Shown: positions 23,712 to 35,729 of the stretch, piece by piece
Position numbering within the stretch: position 1 is the stretch's first letter
Layout: each line of letters opens with the position of its first letter
Source: Rhizophagus clarus
Taxonomy: Eukaryota; Glomeromycota; Glomeromycetes; Glomerales; Glomeraceae
Length of the DNA: 64,000 nucleotides
Direction of reading: 5' to 3'
Assembly (NCBI GenBank): GCA_015698045.1
Contig: BLAL01000205.1
Location: 62,001-126,000 of the forward strand
The notes under the pieces: generated by a model
What the model saw: the letters and a program-made list of their open reading frames with translations, nothing else
Databases searched by the model: none
Told to the model about the DNA's origin: nothing
Position numbers and translations under genes: made by a program

Positions 23712-25150
23712 ATATGAGATTTTTGCAATAAAAAGATACAAAACTCAAAAAAATTTTTAAATTTACTTTATATGCTAATTATATTTTTTATACTAAAATA
23801 AGTGTAAATTTAATATTAATTAAATTTTTATTTTTTTTTAAGTTTTGTACCTTTCTATTGTAAAGATCCCAATTATTATTATAATATAAAAATTATATGA
23901 TTTATTATTTATATTTTATATTTATTAAATTTTTACAAATATTAAAATCAGTTACTATATAAATTTTCAAATTTATATAATAAAATTTTTAAAAAATCTT
24001 AAATAATTTAAAAATACTACAGTTTAGTTAATATTGATCCTATCATAATATATTTATTAACGTATAAAATTTATATATACAATATACATATTTTAATTTT
24101 TATATGTATAATTTTTAAAATTTAATATATATTATTATGCACAAAATTTTTTTATTAAAATTAGTAAAAATGTGTATTATTATATACAAAAATCTTTTGA
24201 TTATGCATAAAAAAAATGTTTTATATATGCACACATATACATAATTTTTTTTAAATTTTATACATTAATATTTATTATCATTTAAATTATTTTAATAATA
24301 TAAATCTAATAAATTAAAATTCAATGCTTTATAATTACAATTAATTTTTGATATAATAAATCTTAGATTTTATATTTTAATTTTGCTATAAGACTATAGT
24401 AAAAAATTTAGTAATTTAATTGATTATTTTACTATATATAATGAGAGAATTTTAATATATTTGATTGGTTAAATATTATATGTTAACAAAAATTTGTTAT
24501 ATCGAAAGTTTATTATATTAAGAATTGATTATATATAATCAAGATATTATATAAAAGAAAAATTTTAGAGAAATCATAATTATATATTAAATCATAATTA
24601 TGTATTAAATATTAATTTTATATTAATATAATTACTATTATTTGAATTATTCTCTCAATAAGATAAATTTAATGGTATAAATTATATTAAATTTTGATTA
24701 CTAAATGCTGAAATATTCTTGATATATAATTCTAAAATATTAAATTTTGCAAAATTTATAAACTTATATAAATATTACATTGTATAATTTATAACAATGT
24801 CTATAATCTTATGCAAAATTATATTATAACTGATAATTCATATATTATTGTATTATATGTTTTACTGTATTTTGATAAATATGTTTGAAAAAAAATACAT
24901 TAAAAATGTATTAAAAAATATTTTTAAATATTATTATTAATAAAATTAAAATTATTGTTACTATAAATTAAAATAGAATTTACTATTAAATTTTTATTTA
25001 AATTATTAAATAAAAATATATTAAAAATGTTTATAAACTTAAAATTTTATTTTACATTATATATATAAAATTTTTTCATTTAAAAGTATAATTAAATATT
25101 TTTTCAAAGAAGTTTTCTGTAAATAATAAATAATACAATGATAAATAATA
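23712..25150. other. AT-rich sequence without a gene
   Basis: Extremely AT-rich, with frequent stops in all frames, no TIR pair and no tandem unit that I can recognise. A variable run of TATATAC/TATGCACA words occurs at 24.06-24.25 kb. Confidence 0.6.
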
Positions 25151-25344
25151 GTGTAGTTAGCCGAAAAATTCAGCTGAAGGCGCAGTCTATTCATCACACT
25201 ATATATGTGATAAACAGCGTGGACTGGTCTAGACCTATCCTTTTTTGATATAAATATATATGTCGATCATTAACTAGCAATAAATGTCACGCCTATGAAA
25301 ATATTTTACTATGCCTTTGGCTGAATTTTTTTGGCTAACTACAC
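25151..25344. mobile_element. 194-bp MITE
   Basis: The TIR GTGTAGTTAGCCRAAAAATTCAGC occurs at both ends in inverted orientation over ~24 bp. The 150-bp interior has higher GC (CAGCGTGGACTGGTCTAGACC). No certain target-site duplication is seen; flanks are AAATAATA and CATAATCA. Confidence 0.75.
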
Positions 25345-25640
25345 CATAATCAATGATAATAGTATAAATTAGTCTAGACTATTTCCTTATTTGAGGTAAG
25401 GCTAAAGCAGGGGTATTTATAGCTGGCAATAGCCTTTAAATACAAAGATAACACAATAAGATAACTGTTTCATACACTTTAAAAATAATTTCTTTAAGTA
25501 ATATAAGTGTAATTATATATACTTTGGTTATTTTAATATTAGTAAATATAATAGATATTACATTAATTATCATGATGAGATTTCTGGTTCAAGTGATCTA
25601 AACAATATATTATATTGCTAAGGATGACTTTTAAGATAGT

Positions 25641-25670
25641 GCCTGGCGGCTTTAACTGAAGCCGCCAGGC
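25641..25670. other. GC-rich perfect hairpin
   Basis: GCCTGGCGGCTT (25641-25652) pairs perfectly with 25659-25670 across a 6-nt loop. It sits in a ~130-bp island of raised GC content (to ~25760) that includes CCGGCCGACATTATGG and TTTGGCCGAACCCC. It is surrounded by AT-rich DNA. Function is unknown; it may be part of a transposon end. Confidence 0.6.
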
Positions 25671-25759
25671 GGCATTAAGACGTAATATCTACCAGCGTTA
25701 AAACGATTATAACCTTAGTGCCGGCCGACATTATGGTTACTCCTGCTTTGGCCGAACCC

Positions 25760-27455
25760 CTTATTTGGTAATATATTTATGTAGATCACTATTCGTCACA
25801 TACTCCTTCTTCGGAAAAATACTTGGTTATACAAGTCATATGATCAATATTCAAATGGTTATCACTTATCAGTTATAGGAATAAATTGTTAATTTTTCAA
25901 TACAGTTAAAACGTAATAAATTTTGCTTGTTATGTAAACCTTACTAATAAAATTTCCATATTAAATTTTCAAGATTATATTATGAAATCCCGATAGATTT
26001 ATTGTAATAATTCCAAATCCCGAGTTTAGAAATTAAGAAACCTTAAGGCTTAAAATCAAAAATTAAAAAATACTTTCATTAAGGAAACTTTTTTTGTATT
26101 AATGCAGTTAAAAGCCTCCTCATTTCATCTGAAGGTGAAATTAACACCCACGTCGATTTCTGAACAAAACCTAGTATATTGTCTAGGAGGAGGGTGCAAT
26201 TAACAAGTATAGATAACTGTGTAAGTAGGTGTAAGTGCTGTCATAAATAATGTTAGGATATATGAGCAACAAAAATTATGTTTAGCATTTCGTGACAATT
26301 TTGGTGTGATTTATGAACTGTAATCACAACGAAGTACTGTATATGCTGGAATGCTAGTTTTTCGGAGAAAAGTCTGAAGTAGTAAATTGAAAGGAGCAAG
26401 AACGGGGAGTTATTAGAAAAGATGATAAAATGGGTGAAGTAATTTTGCAAACGGCAATTGTCTTGTTTTTAAATTCTTCATCCTTTGAAGAATTTCACTT
26501 TCGCTTGTATTCAATGCAAGGTGCAATATCATATCTTGAATATAATCGTCTCTTATTTCTCTTACTTATGGAGATCGTAAACTAGCTCTATTTGTTCGAT
26601 TAACCTAAGTTCTTTACAATGTGAATGATGAAACTGTGTTCCATATAGAGTTCAAATGAATTTATTGTCTATGTCTGTTAGGTGCCCGATGCCAAACACG
26701 ACAAATTAGACAAGTGAAATCTGGAGAATACATAAAATTTTATCGAGATTATAGGTTTGGTATAACGATTTTTATATGTTCATATATAGAGGTAAAATCT
26801 TAAAAAATCGAATTCGTTATATCGCATAGTGAGTCTGACTGTATATGGAAAAGAATTTCAAACATAAAATTGTATTTGGCAAAGAGAATATAGAAAATTG
26901 GAAACTTACGTTTTTTCTAATAACTAGATTCCAATCGGAGTCTAAAAAATGTGACATCTTAAATTATTCGTTATTTTTAAGTTTTTATTAGTATTTATTA
27001 TGCGTACTGTACATATACAAAATCAAGAGAAAATGCAGTCTAACTTAAAATATAAATATCATTTATTTAAAACGGAAAATAATTACAGCAATTTTCTAAA
27101 TCCATTTTCAATAAGTTTGTCGTTTTTATATAATTAATATACCATTTAATTAAAGACTATTAATAAATTAACAAGTTGATATTAACATACTTTTCTATAC
27201 AATCAAGGATTTTAGATTTTGAAAAAAAACTTTTTTAATATCCTAGAGTTTTTAAAAATTTATTTTATATGAAGAAAAAAATTACCTCGCCCACTCCATA
27301 AGAATAATTACAAAATTTTCATTATATATTTTGAGCTTAAAACTTTTGCAACAATGAAAATAAAATAAAAATTATAAGGAAAATTTTCAAAAAATTCCTT
27401 ACTTTTTCTTCCTCATTATAGCAGAATAGTAAAAAAATAAAATAAAATAAAATAA
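25760..27455. other. Gene-free intergenic region with a pogo-like TIR remnant
   Basis: I find no convincing coding region. At 26801-26843 the sequence ends in TATATCGCATAGTGAGTCTGACTGTA. On the other strand this reads TACAGTCAGACTCACTATGC, a typical Tigger/pogo right terminus. The matching left end is not obvious, so this is probably a decayed element covering part of 25.9-26.84 kb. The remaining ~600 bp before 27455 is AT-rich 3' flank of the next gene. Confidence 0.45.
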
Positions 27456-27462
27456 AAGCAAA

Positions 27463-30400
27463 TTAAAAAATTTGCATTGGTGGGGGAATGCGTTTTACAT
27501 TTGATAAACGTCGTTTTTTCTTAGGCGGCCCATTTGATTCTTCTCCTGATTCTTCTCTATGGTTAGAAGTTACATCCTCATTAATGCTCTCTGTTGTTAA
27601 GTCACTTTTAACATCAGATTTATTTTCTTCCAAAACTTGGTCTCTTTCACCACCATCTATAAATTCTTCTGTCTCATCACCACTAGATGAATGGTTATCT
27701 TCATATACTTCCATAGAAGGTGATAATGTATGTATTGAATGTCCATCAGCATAAATTGGCGTACTCTGATATCCAGTATCATCATCTGCTATCGCTGTTA
27801 TTGTATCAGGAGTAGAAATGTTCTTTGATGAGTTAACGAGTCTTGTGTTAAATCTGGGTGGTGGTGTCGATGGCGTTGACGTTCCATTAGTAAGTTTAAT
27901 GCTAGCATGTGTTTCAACAAGTGAAGTATTAGCCGAAGAGGTGGCTACAATATTTATTGGCGTTTCCATTGAAATTGTTGAACAGTCTGACGATGACGAC
28001 ACTTCCCTGCTAGGAGTTCTTTGCGCAGTATTGGAATTGGAAATGACTTGTAGTCCGTCTTTTTTCGGTATCAATGTAGATGAAGGAATAACCGAAGAAG
28101 ATAATATCAATTCTGCAGCCAATGAAAGATTATCTAAACCGCTACGTTCCGATCTTTGAACTGGAACATATGTAGAAATGTTTTGCTGAATATGAGTGTA
28201 CGCAGGTACTACTCTTGGTTGAGTTGAAGCGGGGAGAGTATTCATCTGTATTGGGTAAGTAGCTGATTGAGTTTGACGGATATCTTGCGGAGGTTGATTA
28301 TGCTGTGGAAAAGAATATGGGGAAAATACTGGACGATTGTTTTCAGAATGAAGTTGATTTGAAGGATAGGGAGGATAATGCGATGAATTATTTTGAATTG
28401 TTTGTGTCATTTGATAAGGAGGGAAATTTCGACGATTTGGATCTTGTTGCGAGGTATATGCTGGTGGAATAACAGGTCGACCATTTGAATATTGCACCGA
28501 GGGTGATGATGAGCTAGGAAGGGGTGGCTAATGACATTAAAAGATGTAAATAAAAGAAAAGTTTTTTTTTAATACAGTAATGATATTTAATATCTCACGT
28601 TTAATTGTTGATGTGGCTGATTTTGCTGTGAATATGTAAAAGGAAAATTAGAAATCATAATAACTATTTATGTCTGATCTTATGGTAAATATAATTACTT
28701 GTAAGTATTGTTGTGGATTCTTTTGCGGAGGTATCTTTTGTACATATGGGAAATTATAAGTTAAATATCCATTCGTCTGTTGCTGAGGAACATACTCAAC
28801 AATTTTTCCAACCATATCTGTTGTTTTTGATTGTACCTGTGTTACATTCCAGAAAAATATTTAATTTCATTCCTTGGAAATATTACTCAAATGTAATTGT
28901 TATTGCTATAGAATCCACTAATACAAAAAATTTTTAACTTTTCATGTTTCTTGTAAATATTAACATTGACGATGCAAAGTGAAGCATATATATTGAACCT
29001 AATATATCCTCTTTTTATAGTATAAAAATAAAAGTTGTGAATTTTTTTACCAACCTCTTTACTACGAACTACTTGTTCTTGTAAGTTAGCATATTTTGCT
29101 TTAGCATCGGCTAATTGTGCATTTGCTTCTTTATATTTTCGACTTAAAATTTTAACGTCTTCTTGTAATATCTTAAGTTCTACAGAGTGCTTACTGGCCT
29201 TTTCTTTCTCCTGAAAAGAACAAAAATAGCAATTAAACGTTTGCGAATGTTTAATAACAACCATTAAAACTGATGATCGTATTGCTAACTCTTATCGAAT
29301 GGAATTTCGCCATGCTTTCAATATGTTCGTTTGCCTTTTTGGCTCTCGCTTGTGCTTCCTTTATCTAAATAAATTATTTCATTTGTTAATTCATTTGTTA
29401 ATTCATTATTAAGCGAATAACAATAATGCAAAACATTCGACAAACCTTTGACTCTGTTTCGCGAGATACACGATTTAATGTTGATTCGCAGGCACGAATG
29501 TGAAGTATTGCTTCTTTTAGCTTTAAAGCGATAACCCAATCAACATTATGTAATTTGTTAAGTAATTGATAATGTATGGAACTCATTTTAATCATTCTTA
29601 AACACGAACTTACCATACGTTTCGCCGTCTCAATATCTAATTTTTCTATAGTATCATCGTCTAATGTATAACGCATGGGATTTTCCACCCTTACATTTTC
29701 AGCCTTAAACCAAAAAAATTATATTCTTAAGTATTTTGAACATTAATATTTATCATTTAAAAAACTTACCTGCGTATAAAACTGAACTTGTGGTGGCTGT
29801 GTCTGCGTTGATGTCGTTGTTAATTGTAACTGACCATTAGTTGATACTGGTGTATCACCTGCATTATCACTTGTAGGAGTGTGTAAACCAGACTGTTGTT
29901 GATTTGATGACCCTTAAATATCCAATTAAAATTATAAAAGTTAAAACTAAAATATATTGACATGATTTGATATTGTCAAGAAGCAAGAAGGAAAGGCATA
30001 TATTAAATAGAAATTAAAAAACCTCCAACAACTTGATTTGAATTTTCTGTGTCTTCTTCGTCTTCGGCAGGCAATAAAACTAAATCAATTTTCCATCTAG
30101 CACGTTCCCCCCATATAGAAACCTATAAAATCAAGTATTTAATCATAAAAAAAATTGGGAAGGTATTAAATATATTGTAATCAACATGATTTTATTGATT
30201 GTTTTTAACTTCGATAATCCCATTTTCACAGTACTTGTTATCATAGAATTTTCTATTTATATAGACAATAAACGGTATGATATTATAACCAACTAATGGT
30301 TTTAAGAAATGAAAAAGTAATTATGTACATATTTATTTATTGGCTATATCCTCTATTTTTTTCAAAAAGTTTCCAAAGAATAAAAAAAAAAAATAAATAA

Positions 30401-30678
30401 ATAAATAAAATCATTTATCTACTCTAGATTCTAACGTGTGAATATGACAATGCTATTTCCTCCTTATTATAATCTTTACATACCTGTTTCTTGACAGCCT
30501 CAAAAATATTTTCAAGGTGACTTAAGGTAGAAGCAGGAAGCTGCTGAATTGGTTTAACCGCGGAATTTGGTGGTGTAGCCGACACCATGGTAACAGAATC
30601 AGAATCAGACCTTCGTGCTTGGAGTGAAGTCTTATTATCCTTTTCTTTTTCCATTGGAATTTGGTAAGATTGAGACAT
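27463..30678 (-). CDS. Coiled-coil, probably nuclear protein of unknown function, 718 aa
   Basis: Nine exons join in frame: 30678-30484, 30122-30023, 29912-29770, 29703-29446, 29364-29290, 29210-29055, 28836-28699, 28625-28599 (27 nt) and 28527-27463. I do not recognise the family. Residues 1-60 are polar. A segment WGERARWKIDLVLLP (~68-82) is followed by acid- and Q/T-rich linkers. Residues ~150-300 are strongly helical and include a long coiled coil (EKEKASKHSVELKILQ...). The last 400 residues are Q/P/S-rich and end in a basic cluster PPKKKRRLSNVKR, a likely nuclear localisation signal. All introns are GT-AG; two donors (GTTAGC, GTTGGT) are weak. A role in transcription or chromatin is plausible but unproven. 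The start is the first ATG after an AT-rich leader. Confidence 0.8.
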
Positions 30679-30883
30679 TTTATTTTATGAAATTTACTGT
30701 AGATCCACCTTTTTTTAATTAAGGTTAAAACTAAGAAGAAGCGAACAGTGTAATGTTTAAAAAATAAATTTTTTTTTTGTAATATGTAATTAAAGGGAAG
30801 GCGTGTTGAATCAACAACTATACAAACCACTATTTATGGGTCACGGTCGCTACAACTGCTTTGGCTAATGTTCGTGTTTTAGT

Positions 30884-30889
30884 CACGTG
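30884..30889. promoter_or_regulatory. CACGTG palindrome upstream of the coiled-coil gene
   Basis: An E-box-type CACGTG lies 206 bp upstream of the start codon, in a short region of higher GC content than the flanks. The NAE1 gene has the same motif 137 bp upstream. bHLH factors bind this motif in fungi; use here is an inference. Confidence 0.3.
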
Positions 30890-31299
30890 CGTAAAGACCG
30901 TATTTATCGCGTTTGATGTACCAAATTTGGGTGTGATTTTTTTTTTTTTTACCTAATACCATTTTTTGGTTACGCAGTAGTAATATAACGTACAACGTAA
31001 TGTAACGTAATACCTATTATCAATCTTATTGCAAAATAAAATAGCTATTTATTAAATTCTCAAATAATATTTTTTCTAGAAATTAATTTAATTATATTTA
31101 TAATAAAAAAGAAATACATGCTTTTAAAATTTTATAAAAAAACGCAATAGTAATAAGTCTATTAGTATTTTAAAAGTTTTATTTAATTAATTATATATCT
31201 TTTTATTAATACTAAATTAAGTCTAATATTAAGAAAATAATAATAAAGTATAATATAAAAAATACATATGATATTTTTGAATTCATATGATATTAAGCT

Positions 31300-31845
31300 C
31301 CTATTAACCTCTATTCTGATACATTGGATAATAAAATAATTAGTAATATAAGTAGTTTTGATTTAGAATATATAATAAAAATAAGAAATAATGAATTATA
31401 TATTTTAGATCTTTAAGAGCTTAATAATAATTGTATAAAATATAGGCATGTACATAGTATGATAAAAAAAATTATTAATTTAATACTTACCACAAATTTA
31501 TATGAAGAATTAATTGATATATATCAAGATTTCTTAGTAAATAAGCAGGAAATTTTAAACAATTAAAATTAAGTAAAAGAAATGTTAAATAATAAAAAAT
31601 TAAATATAGTAAATCCAGTTATTACAGTTAAAAAAGAAAGGTTGATAAAAAAAATAAAAAGTGCCATTGAAATTTAAGATAAGAAAAATAGAAAATCTTG
31701 CTTAAAATCAGTAAATTTTAATATTCAAAGAAACTGTAAATTCAATCAGATAGTAACAAATATAATAGAAAGATTATCAGTTGTCATAATTGTAAACAAA
31801 AAGCTATAACTATGCAATTTGCAAATCTATTGGTTAATTAAAATT
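31300..31845 (+). pseudogene. Decayed transposase C-terminus with zinc-knuckle remnant
   Basis: One frame can be followed with about five stops. It contains VNPVITVKKERLIKKIKSA, which resembles the basic linker (KGRPPK...) before the terminal CCHC knuckle of Mutator-like transposases, and a decayed knuckle ending YNYAICKSI. No upstream catalytic domain is visible, and the 30.9-31.3 kb flank is featureless. The family assignment is by pattern memory and is tentative. Confidence 0.4.
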
Positions 31846-32449
31846 CATGTAATTTTTTTTAAAATTTTATATAATATAATAATAAATATAAATGATTAAA
31901 TAAATTGATTTATTACAAATTATTTTTGTCTTTATTAAATTTTTTTTTTTTAAGTTTAAAGGCGTTGATACCATATAACTTTATTTAATAAATATAAGAT
32001 GCCACTAATCGAAAAAGGACAATTTGGCCTAAATTTAACCAGGTCGAATATAGGTCGAATGATGATCTAACCTATGTCAAATTGAAGCCGATTTTTTTGG
32101 CGTATTTAGGGTGCCAATTGTCTCAAATTTGGAAAAAAAAATTTGACCTATATTAGGACATTTACATATTTATTCGACTTAAAAAAACTATATTCGACTA
32201 CTATATATAATCTGAATATTATTGATAAATAGATCAAACTAGAGATTTTTTAAGGCCGAATAATAGTAGTTTTATTAACATTTATTTATAGCTACATTTT
32301 ATTAATAGTTACATATTATACATATAAAATTCTATCTAATATCTATCTATATATTATCATTCTCATCCATCCATCCATTCGCCATCTATCTACAACCACT
32401 ATTTATTAAAACCCATGTGGCAAAGAAACACGTTTATAGTTCAAAGTCA

Positions 32450-35110
32450 GACCAATTTTCTAAAAAAAAAATGGAAAGAAAAAAAATGTTAACATTTTTT
32501 AGGTAAAAACTGAAGGTTGTTGATGGTGGCCTAAGGTATACCTACATAGAGCTTTATGATCGCTTTTTTTAAGACTATTCTCCTATGAAACTTTATCTGG
32601 TTTCAATGGAGCTGATTTTCCTATAAAAAGAAAAAAAATGAATATTAGTATAATATTTGTTAAAATAATACGAAAAAATTAAAAAACATTTTTACCTGCA
32701 GGTATTTCATTAGAGACTTGAGAAATTATCTAAAAAAAAATAATCAATGAGTAATGATCGTTAAAATAAAAGTGAAAAAAAAAATCACTTTTTTACTTAC
32801 TAAAATCCAAGTCCAAACTTTCGAGATAATCATCACTGAATCGCCTAAAAAAAAAAATAAAATAAAACGAACTGTTAGCAATAGTTAAAGATGCATGTCG
32901 TAAATAAAGAATTTTGACATGTCGAAAATGTCGAAAAAAAATAAACAATTCGTCAATGCAAATCAAAATGGCAAAAAGCTGAAATAAATTCGTCAAGTCG
33001 AAATTGGCGAAATTGTCGAAATAATGATTGGCTGCAGATCATCATTTTTTTGTGATGTAATGATGTGGCTGGCAAAATTGAATATAAATAAACACGTCAT
33101 AAAATCAAAAAAAAAAATATTTTTCTTCTTGATTTCATACGAAATATTATCAAGTATTTCTTTATTTGAATATGTCGAAAACACCTTCCGCGACAATGAA
33201 AATGATAAAGAAGAATCTGGAAGAGGGATTATAAACTATAATGTAGAAGATTTGGCAAAAGAATTTGTTGATAAATGACGATATATTTTTTTTTTTTGGC
33301 AATTTTTTCTTACTTTGTAGGCAATTTTTTTTGGACAATTTTATCCAAATTTCATACTTTGTATTTTTTTTTTTTACTTTTTTTTGGACAATTTTGTCCA
33401 AATTTCGTACTTTTATAATTTTTTAGCGATTTGTCTATTTTTTTTTTACTTTTTTTTGGACAATTTTGTCCAAATTTCGTACTTTTATAATTTTTTAGCG
33501 ATTTGTCTATTTTTTTTTTTACTTTTTTTTTGGACAATTTTGTCCACTTATGGATGATTTTGTTTATTTTTTTCACTAAATAAATAAGAATTTTTGCTTT
33601 AAATAAAACATTAACTAATTATTTTTATTTAAATTTACATATTCATTTATTTACAATATCAATTTTGAATACATCAGTTTTTCATTTTGACAATTTTAAC
33701 AATTCGACAATTCTAAAAATTTCGACATGTCGAAATTAATTTCGTACAGTTTGTATATTTCAACAATTTCGTCAATTCGACAATTCTAAAAATTTCGACA
33801 TGTCGAAATTAATTTCGTACAGTTTGTACATTTCGACAATTTCGTCAATTTGACAATTCTAAAAATTTTGACATGTCAAAATTAATTTCGTACAGTTTGT
33901 ACATTTTGACAATTTCGTCAATTCGACATGTCAAAATTATTTTGACAATTCCGACTATTTCGACATTTCAATAATTTCTACATGTCGAAATTATTTCGGC
34001 ATTTTGGCATTTCGACAGATTTTAATTTCGACATTTCGGCATTTACCTTTACCATTTCGGCTGGTAACTTTAGCAATAGTTCATTAAAATAAAAGCAAAA
34101 AGAAAATTTTGTTTTTTTTCGTTTACCAATATTCAATCGATCCTAAGAGAAACTTGAAAACCACCTAAAAAAAAGAAAAAAAAAGCAAACATTAGCAATG
34201 TTTGTTAAATTACAAAAAAAAAATTATTTTTTTTTTTACTTTGCCGAATACTGCATCCAAATATTCGAGAAACTGATCATCTAAAAAAGAATAATAACGA
34301 AATGTTAATAATCATTGCGAAAAGAAACAAAAAAAGGACATTTGTCTACCAGATTGCTTACTGAATTTCTACCGTCCAATTCTTCACCAAGATCCTATGT
34401 GTTCTCTATTCATACGCCAAGAATCTGAAGAACTAATCACCTAAAAAAAAGAAAAAAAAAAATTTAAGTATGGTTTCATTAAAGAAGGAACTAAAAAAAT
34501 TAATTAAAAAAAGATAAGAATCTCACTGAAATTCTGAGTCTAGAGATCAGTTTCCTATAGAAAGAAAGACAAACCGTAAGTTTCGTTAGAAAAAAAAAAG
34601 AAAATGATTAAAAAAAAACAAACTTAACCGTCGAAATTCCACGTAAAGTTCAGTTTCCTAAAAGAAAGAAAAATGAAACATAAGTTTCGTTAAGAAGTAA
34701 TTAAAAGAAGCTCTTCGTGTCCAAAGGTCAGTCACCTAAAAAAAAAGAAAACTGAATGTTAAGCAACGTTTCATTAAATCGAATAATACAAAAACCACTC
34801 CCCCTTCATCTCTCACTGAAATGCTCTAAAGAGTCGAAGAGCCACAAAAAAAGAAATGACAGATGTCTGGATATCCCGAAGAGCCAACCAGTTGTCTACA
34901 AAATAAAAAAATAAACTATTAACAAAGTTTGTTAAAAAATTAAAGAAAAATAAGTTCCCCCACTGAGTTCCAAGAAAGAGATCTGAGAGAACGCCTAAAA
35001 AAAAGAAAGAAAATGAACTGTTAGAAACTGTTTGTTAAATAAAAGTAATTTGGAAAAAAAAAGAAAAACTTACTTGAAGTTTTGTGTCTAAGAAAACTGA
35101 AATAACTACG
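32450..35110 (-). repeat. Micro-exon-like array, minus sense, interrupted at 32887-34071
   Basis: Units of 90-130 bp are read on the minus strand, with (T)nAG acceptor complements (CCTAAAAAAAAGAAA) at about 34166, 34442, 34552, 34658, 34737 and 34996. The short blocks (28-33 nt, for example GAAACTGATCTCTAGACTC followed by GTGAGA) are diverged from those in other arrays. Inverted repeats persist: CAAACATT (34186-34193) pairs with 34197-34204 around AGC. A 35.13-35.34 kb purine-rich tract lies at the upstream end, as in the array at 19 kb. Confidence 0.55.
32887..34071. mobile_element. 1.2-kb insertion with 10-bp duplication, palindrome-rich
   Basis: A perfect 10-bp direct repeat AGCAATAGTT flanks the segment (32877-32886, 34072-34081). 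It splits one array unit whose inverted repeat (GAACTGTTAGCAATAGTTC) is restored when the segment and one repeat copy are removed. Ends begin AAAGATGC and, on the other strand, AAAGTTACC, so the TIR is short. The interior contains ~90-bp tandem copies of TTTTTGGACAATTTTGTCC (33.33-33.55 kb) and ~60-bp copies of CGACATGTCGAAATTAATTT (33.71-33.95 kb). The long duplication suggests a Mutator-like non-autonomous element. Confidence 0.65.
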
Positions 35111-35729
35111 TAAAAATCAGATATTTTGTAAAGGTTTTTTTTTAACAGAAGGTCGAGAGAAGTGGGAAAAGAGAAAGAGGAGAAAAGGGAAAGGAAAAGG
35201 AAAAGATGAAGGGAAGGAAAAAGACAAAAGAAAGGGGAAAGATAAAGGACAGGGAAGGACAAAAGAATGTGAAAAACGAAAGAGAGAGGAGGGCAAGAAA
35301 AAAGGGAATGGCGAAGGAAAAAAGGAAAGAGTTTCATTAAAAGTTTAAAAAAAGCATAAAGATCTTTTTTTTAAATTTTGATTACATGATACATGATACG
35401 AGTTCACGTAACATACAATTAATATTAGATTTGACTATGATTTAACAAAGGTCGAATATATGTATAATTATTGATCATTACTAATTGTGCTCGAATAATT
35501 TTAATATAGGCCAAATTTCATTAAGGCCGAATATTCCTTTTTCAACTAGTATGCTGAGCACTCAGTACAAAATATTGAAAGCACGTTTCCAACCTAAGGG
35601 CCAGTCCAACCACATCACCTTGATCATTAAAAATAAAAATATATAAAAGAATAAAAGGGAAAAGTGATAAAAAAAAAGAAAAATTCTATCTCATCTAGGG
35701 AAACAAGATAAAAATCCTACTAATTATTA

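Larger units (their letters stand above)
32004..35550. mobile_element. 3.5-kb TIR element (ACTARTYGAAAAAGG family)
   Basis: The left end ACTAATCGAAAAAGGACAAT and the complement of the right end ACTAGTTGAAAAAGGAATAT are inverted. Flanks are ATGCC/ATGCT (5 bp, one mismatch), or TGC/TGC if a terminal C/T belongs to the TIR. Sub-terminal words GGCCTAAAT, GGTCGAATATA and GGCCGAATA recur at both ends. The element shares the ACTAGT start and the distal block (32250-32420) with the 6-kb element at 16073-22056. It carries one minus-sense array and a nested ~1.2-kb insertion. No transposase is seen. Confidence 0.75.

Noticed and set aside
26253..26450. 65-codon open frame on the minus strand
   Set aside because: There are no exon partners, splice-consistent extensions or recognisable motif. 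It lies in what looks like a decayed pogo-like element.
27488..28159. Plus-strand open frames of 88 and 113 codons
   Set aside because: They are antisense to the long last exon of the coiled-coil gene, whose nine-exon structure joins in frame.
35035..35337. 100-codon hydrophobic open frame on the minus strand
   Set aside because: It translates a pyrimidine-rich tract (Phe/Ser/Leu/Pro). No start context or homology pattern is seen.
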